Source: Labilithrix sp.
GTDB taxonomy: Bacteria > Myxococcota_A > Polyangia > Polyangiales > Polyangiaceae
Length of the DNA stretch: 64,000 bases
Direction: 5' to 3'
Assembly (NCBI GenBank): GCA_019637195.1
Contig: JAHBWA010000006.1
Coordinates: forward strand, 1-64,000
Program-made: the position numbers and the translations under genes
The notes under the pieces: generated by a model
Databases searched by the model: none
What the model saw: only the letters and a program-made list of their open reading frames with translations
What the model was told of the DNA's origin: nothing
Shown here: in pieces, positions 51,930-60,684 of the stretch
How the letters are laid out: the number at the start of each line of letters is the position of its first letter
How positions within the stretch are numbered: position 1 is the stretch's first letter

Positions 51930-52952
51930 TCAGCGCTCCGGCGCTCCCTCGACGCGCTCCTTCGTGAGCGCGTCGAAGCGAGCGAGCGCCTCTCGCCGCG
52001 TCGGCGCTCCGAGCTTCCTCGTCGCTCGATGGAGCAGCACGCGCACCGTCGACGTCGAGAGCCCGAGCTCGTAGGCGATGACCTTGTCCGTGTGACCGAG
52101 GTGCGCTTGCGTCATGACCTGGTGCTCCCGCTCGCTGAGATCCTTGCGCGGCGGTCGCGTCGGTGGCGCATTCTCGATGGCGACGATGAAGCGTCGGCCG
52201 TCCGTGTCGAACTCGTCGAGGAGCGACCAGCGCGAGCCGACCAGCGGTCGCCAGCGCCTCGTCGCGAGCTCGACGTCAGCGCGCATCTTCTTCGTCCGCG
52301 CCTGGTCGAACGCGACGGTCGCCCGGCGGAGCTCCTCGCGCGCCCCGACGACGCCTTCTCCTCCGTCCGCGTCGAGGAGCGCGCCGCTCGGGGAGAGGAC
52401 GGCCGCGGGTTGGGGCCTCGAGGTCCCCGCGCTCCTGCGGAGCCGCATCGCGGACGTGAGGTGCGCTGCGAACCTCGTGAAGAGCGTGACGCGCGCGGCC
52501 GAGATCTTCGCCGTCGACCGCAAAGGGGCTCCGAGCCAGAGGCCTTGCCCGCTCGCGTCGAGCGCGTTCACGGCGAAGGTGTCGCGCGATCCGCCGAGGT
52601 GAGCGAAGAGCGGGATGAAGCGCCGCATCTTCGCGATGGCGCTGGCCTGGCCGCACGGCAGGTGCTGCCACGCCCGAAATCCGGTCGGGTACGGCGGGCC
52701 GTCGTGGCCGGCGGCCACCACCGCCGCGTAGTACGGTGGGAGCCAGCGCGGATCGAAGCGCTTCGAGGTGGCGAAGTGATCGATGGCGGGGCGCTCTCGG
52801 TCGCGCGCGTCGTACGTGTACGCGATGACGCCGAGCCCCCGGTCGAGCGCCGGCGCCGCTTGCTCGACGACGTGACGAACGTACTCCGCTCCGTCGAGGT
52901 CGAGCCGATAGCAAGCCGCGAGACAATCGAGGATCGCTCCTTCCGCTGCCAT
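51930..52952 (-). CDS. LuxR-family transcriptional regulator
   Basis: A 340-residue regulator. About 265 residues of N-terminal sensory region, of no recognised type, are followed by a C-terminal LuxR/GerE HTH: LSEREHQVMTQAHLGHTDKVIAYELGLSTSTVRVLLHRATRKLG (cited as the region around residues 275-320; key residues are E in SERE, the DKVIAYELG turn and STVR). The ATG at 52952 follows GGAGGAG at ideal spacing and is preferred to an upstream in-frame ATG. It is upstream of, and co-oriented with, the ferritin-like operon, so it may regulate it. Confidence 0.88.
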   Translation of the reverse strand: MAAEGAILDCLAACYRLDLDGAEYVRHVVEQAAPALDRGLGVIAYTYDARDRERPAIDHFATSKRFDPRWLPPYYAAVVAAGHDGPPYPTGFRAWQHLPCGQASAIAKMRRFIPLFAHLGGSRDTFAVNALDASGQGLWLGAPLRSTAKISAARVTLFTRFAAHLTSAMRLRRSAGTSRPQPAAVLSPSGALLDADGGEGVVGAREELRRATVAFDQARTKKMRADVELATRRWRPLVGSRWSLLDEFDTDGRRFIVAIENAPPTRPPRKDLSEREHQVMTQAHLGHTDKVIAYELGLSTSTVRVLLHRATRKLGAPTRREALARFDALTKERVEGAPER

Positions 52953-53039
52953 GGGATCTCCTCCAGAGGAGCACACGAGCGCCCGGCGTTACAGCGCTGT
53001 CAACGATCGCCCGTATCCGTAGGAAATTCGCGCGTGGCG

Positions 53040-53575
53040 AGGTCGCGACTCGCGCCGGGACCGAGCCATGTCGAATTCTCGATCGAACCGACGTCGCGTT
53101 TCGGGTAGGGCGCCTCCAGGCGTCCAACCTCGTCGCCCAGAAGGTGGGGGTCGCGCGGCGCAAGATCGTCGGGTCGCCGGACCACCTCGCCCGGAGGGGA
53201 GTGCCGAAGTCGCCTGCGGATCTGCGCCACCACAACTGCCTCGGCTTCAACTTCCAGCGGGCGGCGCCGGTCTGGCCGCTCTCGGAGAAGGGGCGGATCG
53301 TCGAGCGCACGCTCGGCGGCTCGCTGATGGCGAACAACGGGGAGACGGTGGGGCGGATGGCCCTCGCCGGCGTCGGGCTCGGACGGCTCGGCGACTATCA
53401 TGTCCGCGAGTACATCGAGCGTGGCCAGCTGGTCGAAGTGCTCGCCGACAGCGCGATCGCCGACTCCGAAGACGTCCACGCCGTCTACCCTCGCGCGCTC
53501 CACATGCCGCGGCGCGTGCGCGTCTTCCTCGACTTCGTGGTGCCCCGCTTGCGGCGGTACCTGAGGCCGCGCTGA
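53040..53575 (+). pseudogene. LysR-family regulator fragment, frameshifted
   Basis: The piece 53144-53575 encodes the C-terminal half of a LysR effector domain (IVGSPDHLARRGVPKSPADLRHHNCLGF...DFVVPRLRRYL). The same frame extended back reads TDVAFRVGRLQASNLVAQKVGVARR. Still further back, the preceding segment HVEFSIEPTSR is in another frame, so a frameshift or small deletion separates them. The N-terminal HTH is missing altogether. Such regulators are normally ~300 residues. It meets the truncated aldo/keto reductase tail to tail near 53580. Confidence 0.75.
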
Positions 53576-53589
53576 TCTCGGGCCGCTCC

Positions 53590-53756
53590 GCCATCCCGGC
53601 TCCGTAGAACGGCGCGTTGTCGTAGTAGCGAATCCCGTCGGCCCACGCGGCTTCGACGGTCGCGATGGCCTCGCGCTCCGGGATGCTGCGGAACATGTTG
53701 CCGAGCGGAGCGCCGCCGAAGCCGAGCTCGCTCGGGAGGATGTCTTGGAGGGGCAT
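53590..53756 (-). pseudogene. Aldo/keto reductase N-terminal fragment
   Basis: From ATG 53756 (GGAAAGACGACC upstream) the protein reads MPLQDILPSELGFGGAPLGN, then AIATVEAAWADGIRYYDNAPFYG. This is the start of an aldo/keto reductase of the D-threo-aldose/L-fucose dehydrogenase type, with the catalytic Asp and Tyr regions. After about 55 residues the similarity ends where the frame enters the LysR fragment on the opposite strand. The barrel and catalytic Lys/His are lost, so it is non-functional. Confidence 0.8.
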
Positions 53757-53869
53757 GGTCGTCTTCCTTTCGCTCGCGGGCGCCCCGTGGGGCCTGTCGT
53801 TCCGCGGTGGTCCTCCTGACGTACGCTCGCGGGAGGCCTGCTTGTAGTCACAGGGCGTTCGAAGCACTC

Positions 53870-53884
53870 GTGAACTGAGTTCAC
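53870..53884. promoter_or_regulatory. Palindrome GTGAACT-G-AGTTCAC, LysR-type operator
   Basis: A perfect 7-bp inverted repeat around one central base contains T-N11-A (TGAACTGAGTTCA), the LysR-family box. It lies 114 bp upstream of the truncated aldo/keto reductase start and is likely its old operator. It could also serve the divergent COG0523 gene. Confidence 0.5.
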
Positions 53885-54013
53885 GGATGCGCCTTCCCTC
53901 CGAGGCACGCGCGCCGTCGCCGTGGTGCCGCAGGGGGTCGTGCCACACCTCATCGGCTCGCCTTCGGGGGCACCGGAGAGCCGGGCCATCTCAGGCATCT
54001 TGTCCGCCAGGGC

Positions 54014-54019
54014 TATACT
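54014..54019 (+). promoter_or_regulatory. -10 element TATACT of the COG0523 gene
   Basis: TATACT ends seven bases before the ATG at 54027, with no Shine-Dalgarno sequence in between. Transcription would begin at the start codon, giving a leaderless mRNA. No good -35 is seen. Confidence 0.5.
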
Positions 54020-54026
54020 CGGCCCG

Positions 54027-54968
54027 ATGCTCGAAAGTGCGCCGGTGCCCGTCACGGTCGTCACGGGCTTCCTGGGCGCCGGGAAGACGACGCTCGTGAA
54101 TCGCTGGCTCGCGGGCGCGCCGCGTGGCGACGTGGCGGTCATCGTGAACGAGCACGGCAACATCGGCGTCGACGGCGCCCTGCTCGCGGCGCGCGTGCGT
54201 ATGCTGGTGGAGATCGCCGGTGGCTGCGTGTGCTGCGCGACGCAGGCCGAGCTCGTTCGCGCGCTCGAGGAGATCGCCTCGTCTGCTCCTCCGCCGCGAC
54301 GCATCCTCGTCGAGACGTCCGGCGCGGCGTCGCCGGCCGGCGTGCTGCGCGCGGTCGCGGGGCGTCCGGACCGCTACGTGCTCGATGGAGTCGTCACGGT
54401 CGTCGACGCGACCCGCATGGATACCCTCGTCGAGCACGATCTCGCGATCGAGCAGGTCGGCTTCGCGGACGTCGTGATCCTCTCGCGAGCGGATCGATGC
54501 GCGGCCGAGCAGCTCGCGCGTGCCAAGGACGAGATCGCCGCGTACAACGGGACCGCGCTGCTCGCGACCGCCGCGTCGGGGGCGCTCGACGGCCCCGTCA
54601 CGACTCTCGATGGGCTCTTGGACCGCCGGCGCGCGGACTTCGGCGCGCCGGCGCCGAGCTCGCCGTCGACCGGCCACGTCTACGAGTCGGTCTCGCTCGC
54701 CGTCGACGGCGACGTCGACGGCGAGCGCTTCGCCGACTTCATGGAAGCGGAGCTCGCGCGCTTCGCGGGGCGCCTCTTGCGCACCAAAGGGATCCTCGCC
54801 GTCGACGGCGTGGCCGAGCGCATGATCGTGCAGGGGGTCGCCGATCTCGTCGAGGTGACCTTCGGCACGCCGTGGGGAGACGCGCGCCGAACGAGCCGCC
54901 TCGTCGTGGTCGGCTTCGGTCTCGACCGGGACGCGCTCTCGCGCGCCTTCGCCGCGTGTGCGGCGTGA
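54027..54968 (+). CDS. COG0523 (CobW/ZNG-type) GTPase, metal chaperone
   Basis: A 313-residue P-loop GTPase. It shows Walker A GFLGAGKTT at about residues 14-22, NEHGNIGVDG, and the metal-binding CxCC motif in IAGGCVCCATQAEL. Then come ETSGAASPAGVL, SRADRC (guanine-specificity position) and a C-terminal CobW-C-like domain. These proteins deliver zinc, cobalt or iron to client enzymes, often under metal limitation; the client is unknown. It is divergent from the aldo/keto reductase fragment. The start is inferred from the family N terminus and from the adjoining -10 element. Confidence 0.92.
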   Translation: MLESAPVPVTVVTGFLGAGKTTLVNRWLAGAPRGDVAVIVNEHGNIGVDGALLAARVRMLVEIAGGCVCCATQAELVRALEEIASSAPPPRRILVETSGAASPAGVLRAVAGRPDRYVLDGVVTVVDATRMDTLVEHDLAIEQVGFADVVILSRADRCAAEQLARAKDEIAAYNGTALLATAASGALDGPVTTLDGLLDRRRADFGAPAPSSPSTGHVYESVSLAVDGDVDGERFADFMEAELARFAGRLLRTKGILAVDGVAERMIVQGVADLVEVTFGTPWGDARRTSRLVVVGFGLDRDALSRAFAACAA

Positions 54969-54986
54969 GTCGCGGCGCGCGCTCTC

Positions 54987-55283
54987 TCAGGCGGCTCGGA
55001 TCTGCCGAGCGCGCTTGACTACGCGCGGCGCGCGTAGCGGGCGCTCCCGCATCGTCGCGGCGAGCGCGAACCCCGTCATCGTGAGCTTCATCCGCGCGGC
55101 GTCGACGTGGCCTTCGGCGTGCAGACTCGCCACCACCCGGCGGACGTCGCCGCGCCGCACGCCGACCGCGCAAGCGAGCTCGTCGAGACGAACGAGACGC
55201 CCGAGCGCCTGCTCGTGGGCGAGGTGGCGAAGGACGTGAGCGGCGACGGCCTTGGAGTCGATGATGGGAGAGGATGTGCTCAA
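54987..55283 (-). CDS. Small putative winged-helix DNA-binding protein
   Basis: A 98-residue protein starting at TTG 55283 behind AGGAG. The sequence VRLDELACAVGVRRGDVRRVVASLHAEGHVDAARMKLTMTGFALA (about residues 30-75) has the HTH-then-wing pattern of small regulators. Helices flank it, and the C terminus is basic (APRVVKRARQ). It is convergent with the COG0523 gene. Upstream, GACTGCA occurs twice, 15 bp apart (about 55325-55346), in an AT-richer patch that probably holds its promoter. No target is evident. Confidence 0.65.
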   Translation of the reverse strand: MSTSSPIIDSKAVAAHVLRHLAHEQALGRLVRLDELACAVGVRRGDVRRVVASLHAEGHVDAARMKLTMTGFALAATMRERPLRAPRVVKRARQIRAA

Positions 55284-55684
55284 GCGTGGTCTCCTTGTCG
55301 TGGCGCAGGAGGTAGGATGCGTGATGACTGCAATAATGTAGACTGCATTTCACCGGGTCGCCAGGCTGGTCTCGAAGTTTTTTGGTTTTTCGACAAATTC
55401 GATTCCGTTGCTCACATCCCCCCACGCGTCGAGGCTGCTCTCGCGGAGCGAGCGGCGCCGATGTGCGGACAAGCCCGCGGCGATGCTCTACGCTGGCGGC
55501 CCGAGAGCGGCTCGACCTGCGGTCGTACTCGAAGGCGCGACCTTCAATGCGCTACGCCGCCGCGATCGAGCGTGCGCCGATCGGCGCGCGGTGCCCCTTC
55601 GCCGTCCTCGCGTGCGTAGCGCCGGACCGCCGGTGCGTCGTCGTTCGGCGCTCCGCCGGCCGGCCGCCGCGTTAGTCTGCCCGG
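55284..55684. other. 401-bp divergent region
   Basis: It contains the AT-richer patch with GACTGCA direct repeats (about 55325-55346) and a T-rich stretch (55376-55396). The right-hand part is featureless and ends in TAGTCT (55673-55678), six bases before the GTG of the next gene. Confidence 0.45.
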
Positions 55685-56683
55685 GTGCGGTGGGCGCGCG
55701 CGGCAGCGGTGGGCGGCATCGTCACGAGCGCGACGACCGCCGCGCGAGCGCACGAGCCGCCTGCGCTCCCTCTCGAGCTCGCGTGGGAGGCGCCGGCGGG
55801 GTGCCCCGACGCGGCGTTCGTCGCCGCGCGGGTCGAGGCGATCCTCCGCGGCCCGCCGGAGGCGCCGGTGGCGGTCGTGGCGCGCGGCACCGTGGAGCGC
55901 GCGGGCGCCGCGTACCACCTCGCGCTCACGCTTCGCACCGGAGACCTCGAGGAGACCCGCGCGATCGACGCCGCGTCCTGCGCCGCGCTCGCCGAGGCCG
56001 CCGCGGTCGTCGTCGCCCTCGCGATCGATCCTTCGAGGGACGAGGCTTCGACCGCGCCCGCGCCCGCGCCCACGCCTGCTCCCGCTCCAGTGGCCGCGCC
56101 TCCGCCACGCACGGCTCGTCCGAAGCCCAAGCGATCGCCGTCCTCGCCGCGCACGCCGTCGCCCGTCTCCCGCGTGGCGCTAGGCGTCGGCGGAGCGCTC
56201 GGCCTCGGCTCCCTCCCGGAGGCGAGCGGCGCCGTCCTCGTCTCCGGCACGCTCCGGCACGATCGCGTCCGCGTCGGGCTGCTGGGCTCCGTGACGATGC
56301 CCGTGAGCGCTACCTTCGATCGGACGGCGGGCGCGACGTTCCATCAGCTCGAGGTTGGCGCGTTCGGGAGCTATCTCGTTCCGATCGGCGCGAGGGTCTC
56401 GGTCGGCCCGGCCGCGAACCTTGAGCTCAGCCACGTGCGCGTGCGGGGCTTCGGCATTCGGGCGCCGAAGCTCACCACGACCTTCTGGCCCACCGCGGTC
56501 GTCGGCGCGCGGCTCGAGGTCAGGATCGCTTCTCGACTCGGCCTCTTCTCCCGCGCGGAGGGCCTCTTTCCATTCGCCGCGCCCGCGTTCTCCCTCGCGA
56601 CCGCCGAGGGCGGCGTTCGCCTTCACGAGCCGGCCCTCCCGTCGCTAAGGCTGAGCCTCGGGCTCGAAATCGTCCTGCCGTGA
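55685..56683 (+). CDS. Secreted protein with Pro-linker and barrel-like C domain
   Basis: A 332-residue protein with a signal peptide (RWARAAAVGGIVTSATTAARA) and an N-terminal domain of about 90 residues containing two cysteines. A Pro/Ala/Arg linker covers about residues 120-155. A C-terminal region of alternating short beta strands follows (VALGVGGALGLGS, RVRVGLLGSVTMP, HQLEVGAFGSYLVPIG), as in outer-membrane or surface barrels. This layout recurs next to ECF sigma genes in myxobacteria as far as I recall, but I cannot name the family. GTG 55685 has TAGTCT six bases upstream, so it may be leaderless. It is the first gene of the surface-protein cluster. Confidence 0.75.
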   Translation: MRWARAAAVGGIVTSATTAARAHEPPALPLELAWEAPAGCPDAAFVAARVEAILRGPPEAPVAVVARGTVERAGAAYHLALTLRTGDLEETRAIDAASCAALAEAAAVVVALAIDPSRDEASTAPAPAPTPAPAPVAAPPPRTARPKPKRSPSSPRTPSPVSRVALGVGGALGLGSLPEASGAVLVSGTLRHDRVRVGLLGSVTMPVSATFDRTAGATFHQLEVGAFGSYLVPIGARVSVGPAANLELSHVRVRGFGIRAPKLTTTFWPTAVVGARLEVRIASRLGLFSRAEGLFPFAAPAFSLATAEGGVRLHEPALPSLRLSLGLEIVLP

Positions 56684-56833
56684 TCACTTTTCGTGACGAC
56701 CGGAGGCCGCGCCGGAAGTGTGTGGGCCATGGTCCTTCGCTTCGGCGCCGCCCCCGACGGTCCGCGCCCGGCATCGGGCCTGGCGCTCTCGGGGGTAACC
56801 TGTCCGCCTCCCCCGGCATCAGGCATACAGACC

Positions 56834-57403
56834 GTGGCCCTCCTCGAAGAGACGGTGCTCGTACCCCGACCGGCGACCAAGGACTTCGCCGAGCTCTACC
56901 GCGAGCACTTCGCCTACGTGTGGAGGAGCGCGCGCCGTCTCGGAGTGCCTCAGGCCGAGGCCGACGACGTGGTTCAGGAGACGTTCCTCACGGTGCACCG
57001 CCTGCTCGCCACTTACGCGGCGCATGGCGGGGAGCGATCGTGGCTCTTCGCCATCTTGTTCCGCGTCGTCCAGCGACACCATCGCACGACGCGGCGCCGC
57101 TCGGGCCTGACGGACGGCGGGGCGGATCTCGACGCGCTGCCCGGGTCGGCGACGAACGCGCCGGATCGAACCGCGGAGGCCAACGAGTCCGTTCGCGTCC
57201 TCGAGGCGATCATGGACGCGCTCGATCCGGAGAAGCGCGCGGTGCTCGTCCTCGCGGAGCTCGAGGAGAAGCCCCTCGCCGAGATCGCCGAGATCCTGGA
57301 GATCAACGTCAACACAGCGGCGAGCCGTCTCCGGCTCGCGCGCGAGCACGTCGAGGCGGCCATGGCAAGGCATCGCGCGCGCGACGGTTGGAGGTCTCCG
57401 TGA
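56834..57403 (+). CDS. ECF-type RNA polymerase sigma factor
   Basis: A 189-residue sigma70-family protein. Region 2 reads FAELYREHFAYVWRSARRLG...ADDVVQETFLTVHRLL. Region 4 reads LDPEKRAVLVLAELEEKPLAEIAEILEINVNTAASRL. There is no region 3. The start is uncertain: GTG 56834 is chosen because family similarity begins at once, but ATG 56729 and GTG 56693 are open in frame and would add a Pro-rich extension. The gene overlaps the next (GTGA). It probably directs transcription of this cluster and is controlled by its membrane partner; both points are inference from context. Confidence 0.85.
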   Translation: MALLEETVLVPRPATKDFAELYREHFAYVWRSARRLGVPQAEADDVVQETFLTVHRLLATYAAHGGERSWLFAILFRVVQRHHRTTRRRSGLTDGGADLDALPGSATNAPDRTAEANESVRVLEAIMDALDPEKRAVLVLAELEEKPLAEIAEILEINVNTAASRLRLAREHVEAAMARHRARDGWRSP

Positions 57404-58179
57404 GCATCGGATCGAAGAAAGGCTCGTCGCTCTTGGGCCCGCTCGCGGACGCGTACGAGCCGACCGCTGCCGACGCCGACCGCGTCTTCGCGCGACTCCA
57501 AGCTTCGCTCGGTCAGCCGAGCGCGGCGCCCTCGGTCGACGAACCTGCGCCCGCGAAGCCGTCCGTGTCGCCCCGCGCGCCGCGGAGCGCGCGCCCGTCG
57601 GGAGCCGCCGGCGCCGGGAAGAAGGCGATCTTCGTCGGCCTGTCGTGCGCCGCGCTCGTGCTGGTCGGCGCGTTCGCGATGACCCGGAGCCCCGAGGCGG
57701 CGGACGGCCTGGCGGCGCCGCCCGCGTCGACCTCCGCGTTCGTACCGGCGGCGCGCGGACCCTCGCTGGAGCCGAGCAGTGAGGGTGAAGGCGCGCCCGC
57801 GGTCCCGTCGGTCTCGGTCGACTCACTGCCGAGCGCGCCCGTGCGGACGAGCGGACCCGCGAAGCCGACGCTGGCGCCCGCGGCCACCGCGTCCGACACC
57901 CTCGAGCGCGAGGCGCGGCTCCTCGCCGACGCGCGGCAAGCGCGGCAGGCCGGCGATGAGACCCGCGCGCTCGCGTTCCTCGACGAGCACGCGCGCACGT
58001 TCCCGAACGGATGGCTCGCGGGCGACCGCGCGGCCGAGCGCGTCGTGGTCCTGTGCGGGCTGGGGCGCCGCGAGGAGGCGCTCCGCGAGGCCACCGTGTT
58101 CCTCGACGGGCGGCCGAAGGGGCCGCTCACGCGACGCGTCGAGACGAGCTGCGCGGGCTCGAACGCCGGCGGACGGTAG
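57400..58179 (+). CDS. Single-TM partner of the ECF sigma factor
   Basis: GTG 57400 overlaps the sigma stop by 4 bp and follows GGAGG. The 259-residue protein has a cytoplasmic N terminus of ~70 residues, with a short motif GPLADAYEPTAADADRVFARLQ. One membrane helix (AIFVGLSCAALVLVGAFAM, about residues 76-94) leads to a Ser/Pro/Ala linker and a C-terminal pair of TPR-like helices (LADARQARQAGDETRALAFLDEHARTF...). It lacks the zinc-binding HxxxCxxC of common anti-sigma factors. Position and topology make it the likely sigma regulator. Confidence 0.75.
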   Translation: MSIGSKKGSSLLGPLADAYEPTAADADRVFARLQASLGQPSAAPSVDEPAPAKPSVSPRAPRSARPSGAAGAGKKAIFVGLSCAALVLVGAFAMTRSPEAADGLAAPPASTSAFVPAARGPSLEPSSEGEGAPAVPSVSVDSLPSAPVRTSGPAKPTLAPAATASDTLEREARLLADARQARQAGDETRALAFLDEHARTFPNGWLAGDRAAERVVVLCGLGRREEALREATVFLDGRPKGPLTRRVETSCAGSNAGGR

Positions 58180-58195
58180 CGAGGTGAAGTCGACC

Positions 58196-59422
58196 ATGAT
58201 CAAGGCATCGTCGCCGCGTCTCGCGTGGCTCTTCGTCCTCGCGCCTGTCACCTGCGTCGTCGCCGCCTGCGTGAGCCGGACCGACGTCTCGATCGGGAGC
58301 GACTGCCAGTCGGGATTCTGCGAGGAGCCGCCGGCGTTCACGCCCACGGGAGACGGCGGCGAAGACGGCGGAGAGGGCGGGGCGTCCCAGCCGGAGCCGC
58401 CGGTGCTCGCGTGCATCGGGACGGAGTGTCCTCCGCCGTACACGACCTGCGCGGAGACTCCTTCGTTCCGCTGCGGGACGAACCTGATGAACGATCCGGC
58501 GAACTGCGGCGCGTGCGGAGTGAGCTGCCTGGGGTTCGAGGGCTTGAACCTCGGCGCCCGATGCGTCGAGGGCGCCTGCGCGTTCGAGTGCCTCATCCGG
58601 AGCGGTCCGATGGGGGAGTCCTACGAGTTTCGCAACTGCAATGGTCTGCTCGACGACGGCTGCGAGGTCAACATCACCGCCGATCCAGCGAACTGCGGCG
58701 CCTGCGGGAACGCGTGCGCGAAGGGCGAGCGCTGCATCAAAGGAAAGTGCGGCTGCACGGCGGGCAAGATCGACTGCAGCGGCCGCTGCGTCGACCCGCG
58801 CTTCGACGACTCGAACTGCAGCGCTTGCGGCAATCAGTGCGAGTGGATGCCCGACGACGCGTGCGATCCGGCGATCCCGAACGTGTACTACGGCTGCGTG
58901 CTCGGGCAGTGCGGGAAGCTCAAGTGCTCCGGCGGCTTCGCGGACTGCAACGGTGATCTCGCCCAGGGCTGCGCCTCCGACGGCTGCGAGACCGACATCT
59001 CGACGGACCCGAACCACTGCGGCGCGTGCGGGGTCCAGTGCGGTCCAGGCCAGGAGTGCCGCAACGACGGCAACGGTCCGCAGTGCCTCGACACGTGCGA
59101 GAAGGCAGGCCTCACGCAGTGCGCCTTCGGTTGCAGCGATCTCGTCGGCGACCGCTTCAACTGCGGGGCATGCGGGCACTCGTGCCCGAACCCGCGCGCG
59201 AACGAGCAGGTGTCCTGCAAGAAGGGCCTGTGCGCGACGGAGTGCCTGCCCGACTTCGCCGACTGCAACGGCGATCCGTCGGACGGCTGCGAGGTCGATC
59301 TCCGTGTCCACCCCGCCCACTGCGGCGCGTGCGGAAACCGGTGCAACTACGGCGCGGGGCAACCCTGCATCGAGGGCAAATGCCTGATGGTCGAGTGCGA
59401 CGCGGGAGTGGTGACCAAGTGA
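58196..59422 (+). CDS. Cys-repeat lipoprotein
   Basis: A 408-residue lipoprotein: signal peptide LAWLFVLAPVTCVVAAC with a good lipobox (VAAC), then an acidic Gly-rich linker. At least five repeats of the type D-P-x-N-C-G-A-C-G-x-x-C follow (NCGACGVSC, NCGACGNAC, NCSACGNQC, HCGACGVQC, NCGACGHSC, HCGACGNRC), alternating with DCNGDxxxGCE segments. The ~50 cysteines suggest a rod of disulfide-knotted modules displayed at the surface. Such repeats are common in myxobacteria and of unknown function. It is the first of a run of lipoproteins, and its stop overlaps the next GTG (GTGA). Confidence 0.85.
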   Translation: MIKASSPRLAWLFVLAPVTCVVAACVSRTDVSIGSDCQSGFCEEPPAFTPTGDGGEDGGEGGASQPEPPVLACIGTECPPPYTTCAETPSFRCGTNLMNDPANCGACGVSCLGFEGLNLGARCVEGACAFECLIRSGPMGESYEFRNCNGLLDDGCEVNITADPANCGACGNACAKGERCIKGKCGCTAGKIDCSGRCVDPRFDDSNCSACGNQCEWMPDDACDPAIPNVYYGCVLGQCGKLKCSGGFADCNGDLAQGCASDGCETDISTDPNHCGACGVQCGPGQECRNDGNGPQCLDTCEKAGLTQCAFGCSDLVGDRFNCGACGHSCPNPRANEQVSCKKGLCATECLPDFADCNGDPSDGCEVDLRVHPAHCGACGNRCNYGAGQPCIEGKCLMVECDAGVVTK

Positions 59423-60684
59423 CGTGCGCGAAGCAAGAGCGGCGTCGCACGCCGGGGGGCGCGGTTACGATCCGGCGCGTGGGCGTTGCCGGCGTCCTCG
59501 CCGCGGGCGTCGTCGCTTCGTTCGCGAGCTGCGCGTCGAACGAAGAGGCGGGGCCGCCGCTCCCTGCGGACCCGATCACGTTGCCCGAGGCCGCGCCGCC
59601 CGCGGACGTCGAAGCGGGCCCGAGCGACGCCGGCTGCGACGCGGGCGATCCCGACTGCGTGACCGAGATCGCGTCGTGCGACTCCGTCGAGTGGTGCTCG
59701 GTGCCGTACGACGTCAGCCCGTTCTTCACGCTGACGAAGGTGTGGGGCACCAGCAAGACGGACGTCTGGGCGGTCGGCTCGGGCGGGACGATCCTCCACT
59801 TCGACGGGACGAAGTGGCTCCGGACGCCGACCGGCGTCCAGAACACCTTCTACGACGTCTGGGGCAGTGGTCCGAACGACGTCTGGGCGGTGAGCAGCAG
59901 CACCGTGCTCTTGCATACTGCAGGTTTCAAGGACGGCGCCGCCGTCTGGGAGAACCTGCCGACGGCGGAGTCCGAGTTCAACTCGGTCTTCATCCGCGCG
60001 ATCTGGGGCTCATCGGCCACCGACGTGCGCATCGGCGGCCGCGCGTTCGACCTCGCGGAGTCCCCCTCGGGGATCGGCGACCAGTTCGTGCTCACGCCCT
60101 CCGCGGACGGTGGCGTCGCGTGGAGGCCGCTCCCCGGGACCCACACGGTGACGGACATCTGGGGGAGCTCCGCGGGAGACGTGTGGATGACGGCGGACAA
60201 CAGCGTCTACGTCGGCTTCCAGCGCGGGATGACGCTCCACGGGACGCCGTCGGCCGCCGGCGCGGACGCCGGCGGCGTCGAAGACTCGCTCACGTGGACG
60301 GAGGTCGACAGCCAGTCGAACCTGACCCTCGAGTCCGTCTGGGGGAGCTCGGCGAGCGACGTGTGGGCGGTCGGGCCGGCCGGCACGATCCGCCACATCA
60401 CGCCGGCCGACGCTCGCTGGCAGAAGGTCGACGCCAAGACGACCAGCGATCTCCACGCTGTCTGGGGCTCCGGCCCGAACGACGTCTGGGCAGTCGGAGA
60501 GGCGGGCACCATCCTCCACTACGACGGCGCGTCCTTCGAGCCCGCGAGCGCACAGCTTCCCCTCGGGAAGAAGCCGGACCTCTACGGCATCTGGGGCAGC
60601 GGCTCCGACGACGTGTGGATCGTCGGCGACGGCCTCATCCTGCACTACACCGGACCGAAGAGCGGCAGCGGAGGTGCGAAGTGA
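59419..60684 (+). CDS. Lipoprotein with seven WGSG-DVWAVG propeller repeats (I)
   Basis: A 421-residue protein starting at GTG 59419 inside the previous stop. The signal peptide GVAGVLAAGVVASFASC precedes a DAG/DxD-rich acidic linker. Seven repeats of about 45-60 residues then share the core (V/I)WG(S/T)(G/S)xxDVW(A/I)VGxxGTIxHxDG: VWGTSKTDVWAVG, VWGSGPNDVWAV, IWGSSATDVRIG, IWGSSAGDVWMTA, VWGSSASDVWAVG, VWGSGPNDVWAVG and IWGSGSDDVWIVG. Seven units predict a single seven-bladed beta-propeller. Ligand unknown. Its stop overlaps the next gene (GTGA). Confidence 0.85.
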   Translation: MTCAKQERRRTPGGAVTIRRVGVAGVLAAGVVASFASCASNEEAGPPLPADPITLPEAAPPADVEAGPSDAGCDAGDPDCVTEIASCDSVEWCSVPYDVSPFFTLTKVWGTSKTDVWAVGSGGTILHFDGTKWLRTPTGVQNTFYDVWGSGPNDVWAVSSSTVLLHTAGFKDGAAVWENLPTAESEFNSVFIRAIWGSSATDVRIGGRAFDLAESPSGIGDQFVLTPSADGGVAWRPLPGTHTVTDIWGSSAGDVWMTADNSVYVGFQRGMTLHGTPSAAGADAGGVEDSLTWTEVDSQSNLTLESVWGSSASDVWAVGPAGTIRHITPADARWQKVDAKTTSDLHAVWGSGPNDVWAVGEAGTILHYDGASFEPASAQLPLGKKPDLYGIWGSGSDDVWIVGDGLILHYTGPKSGSGGAK

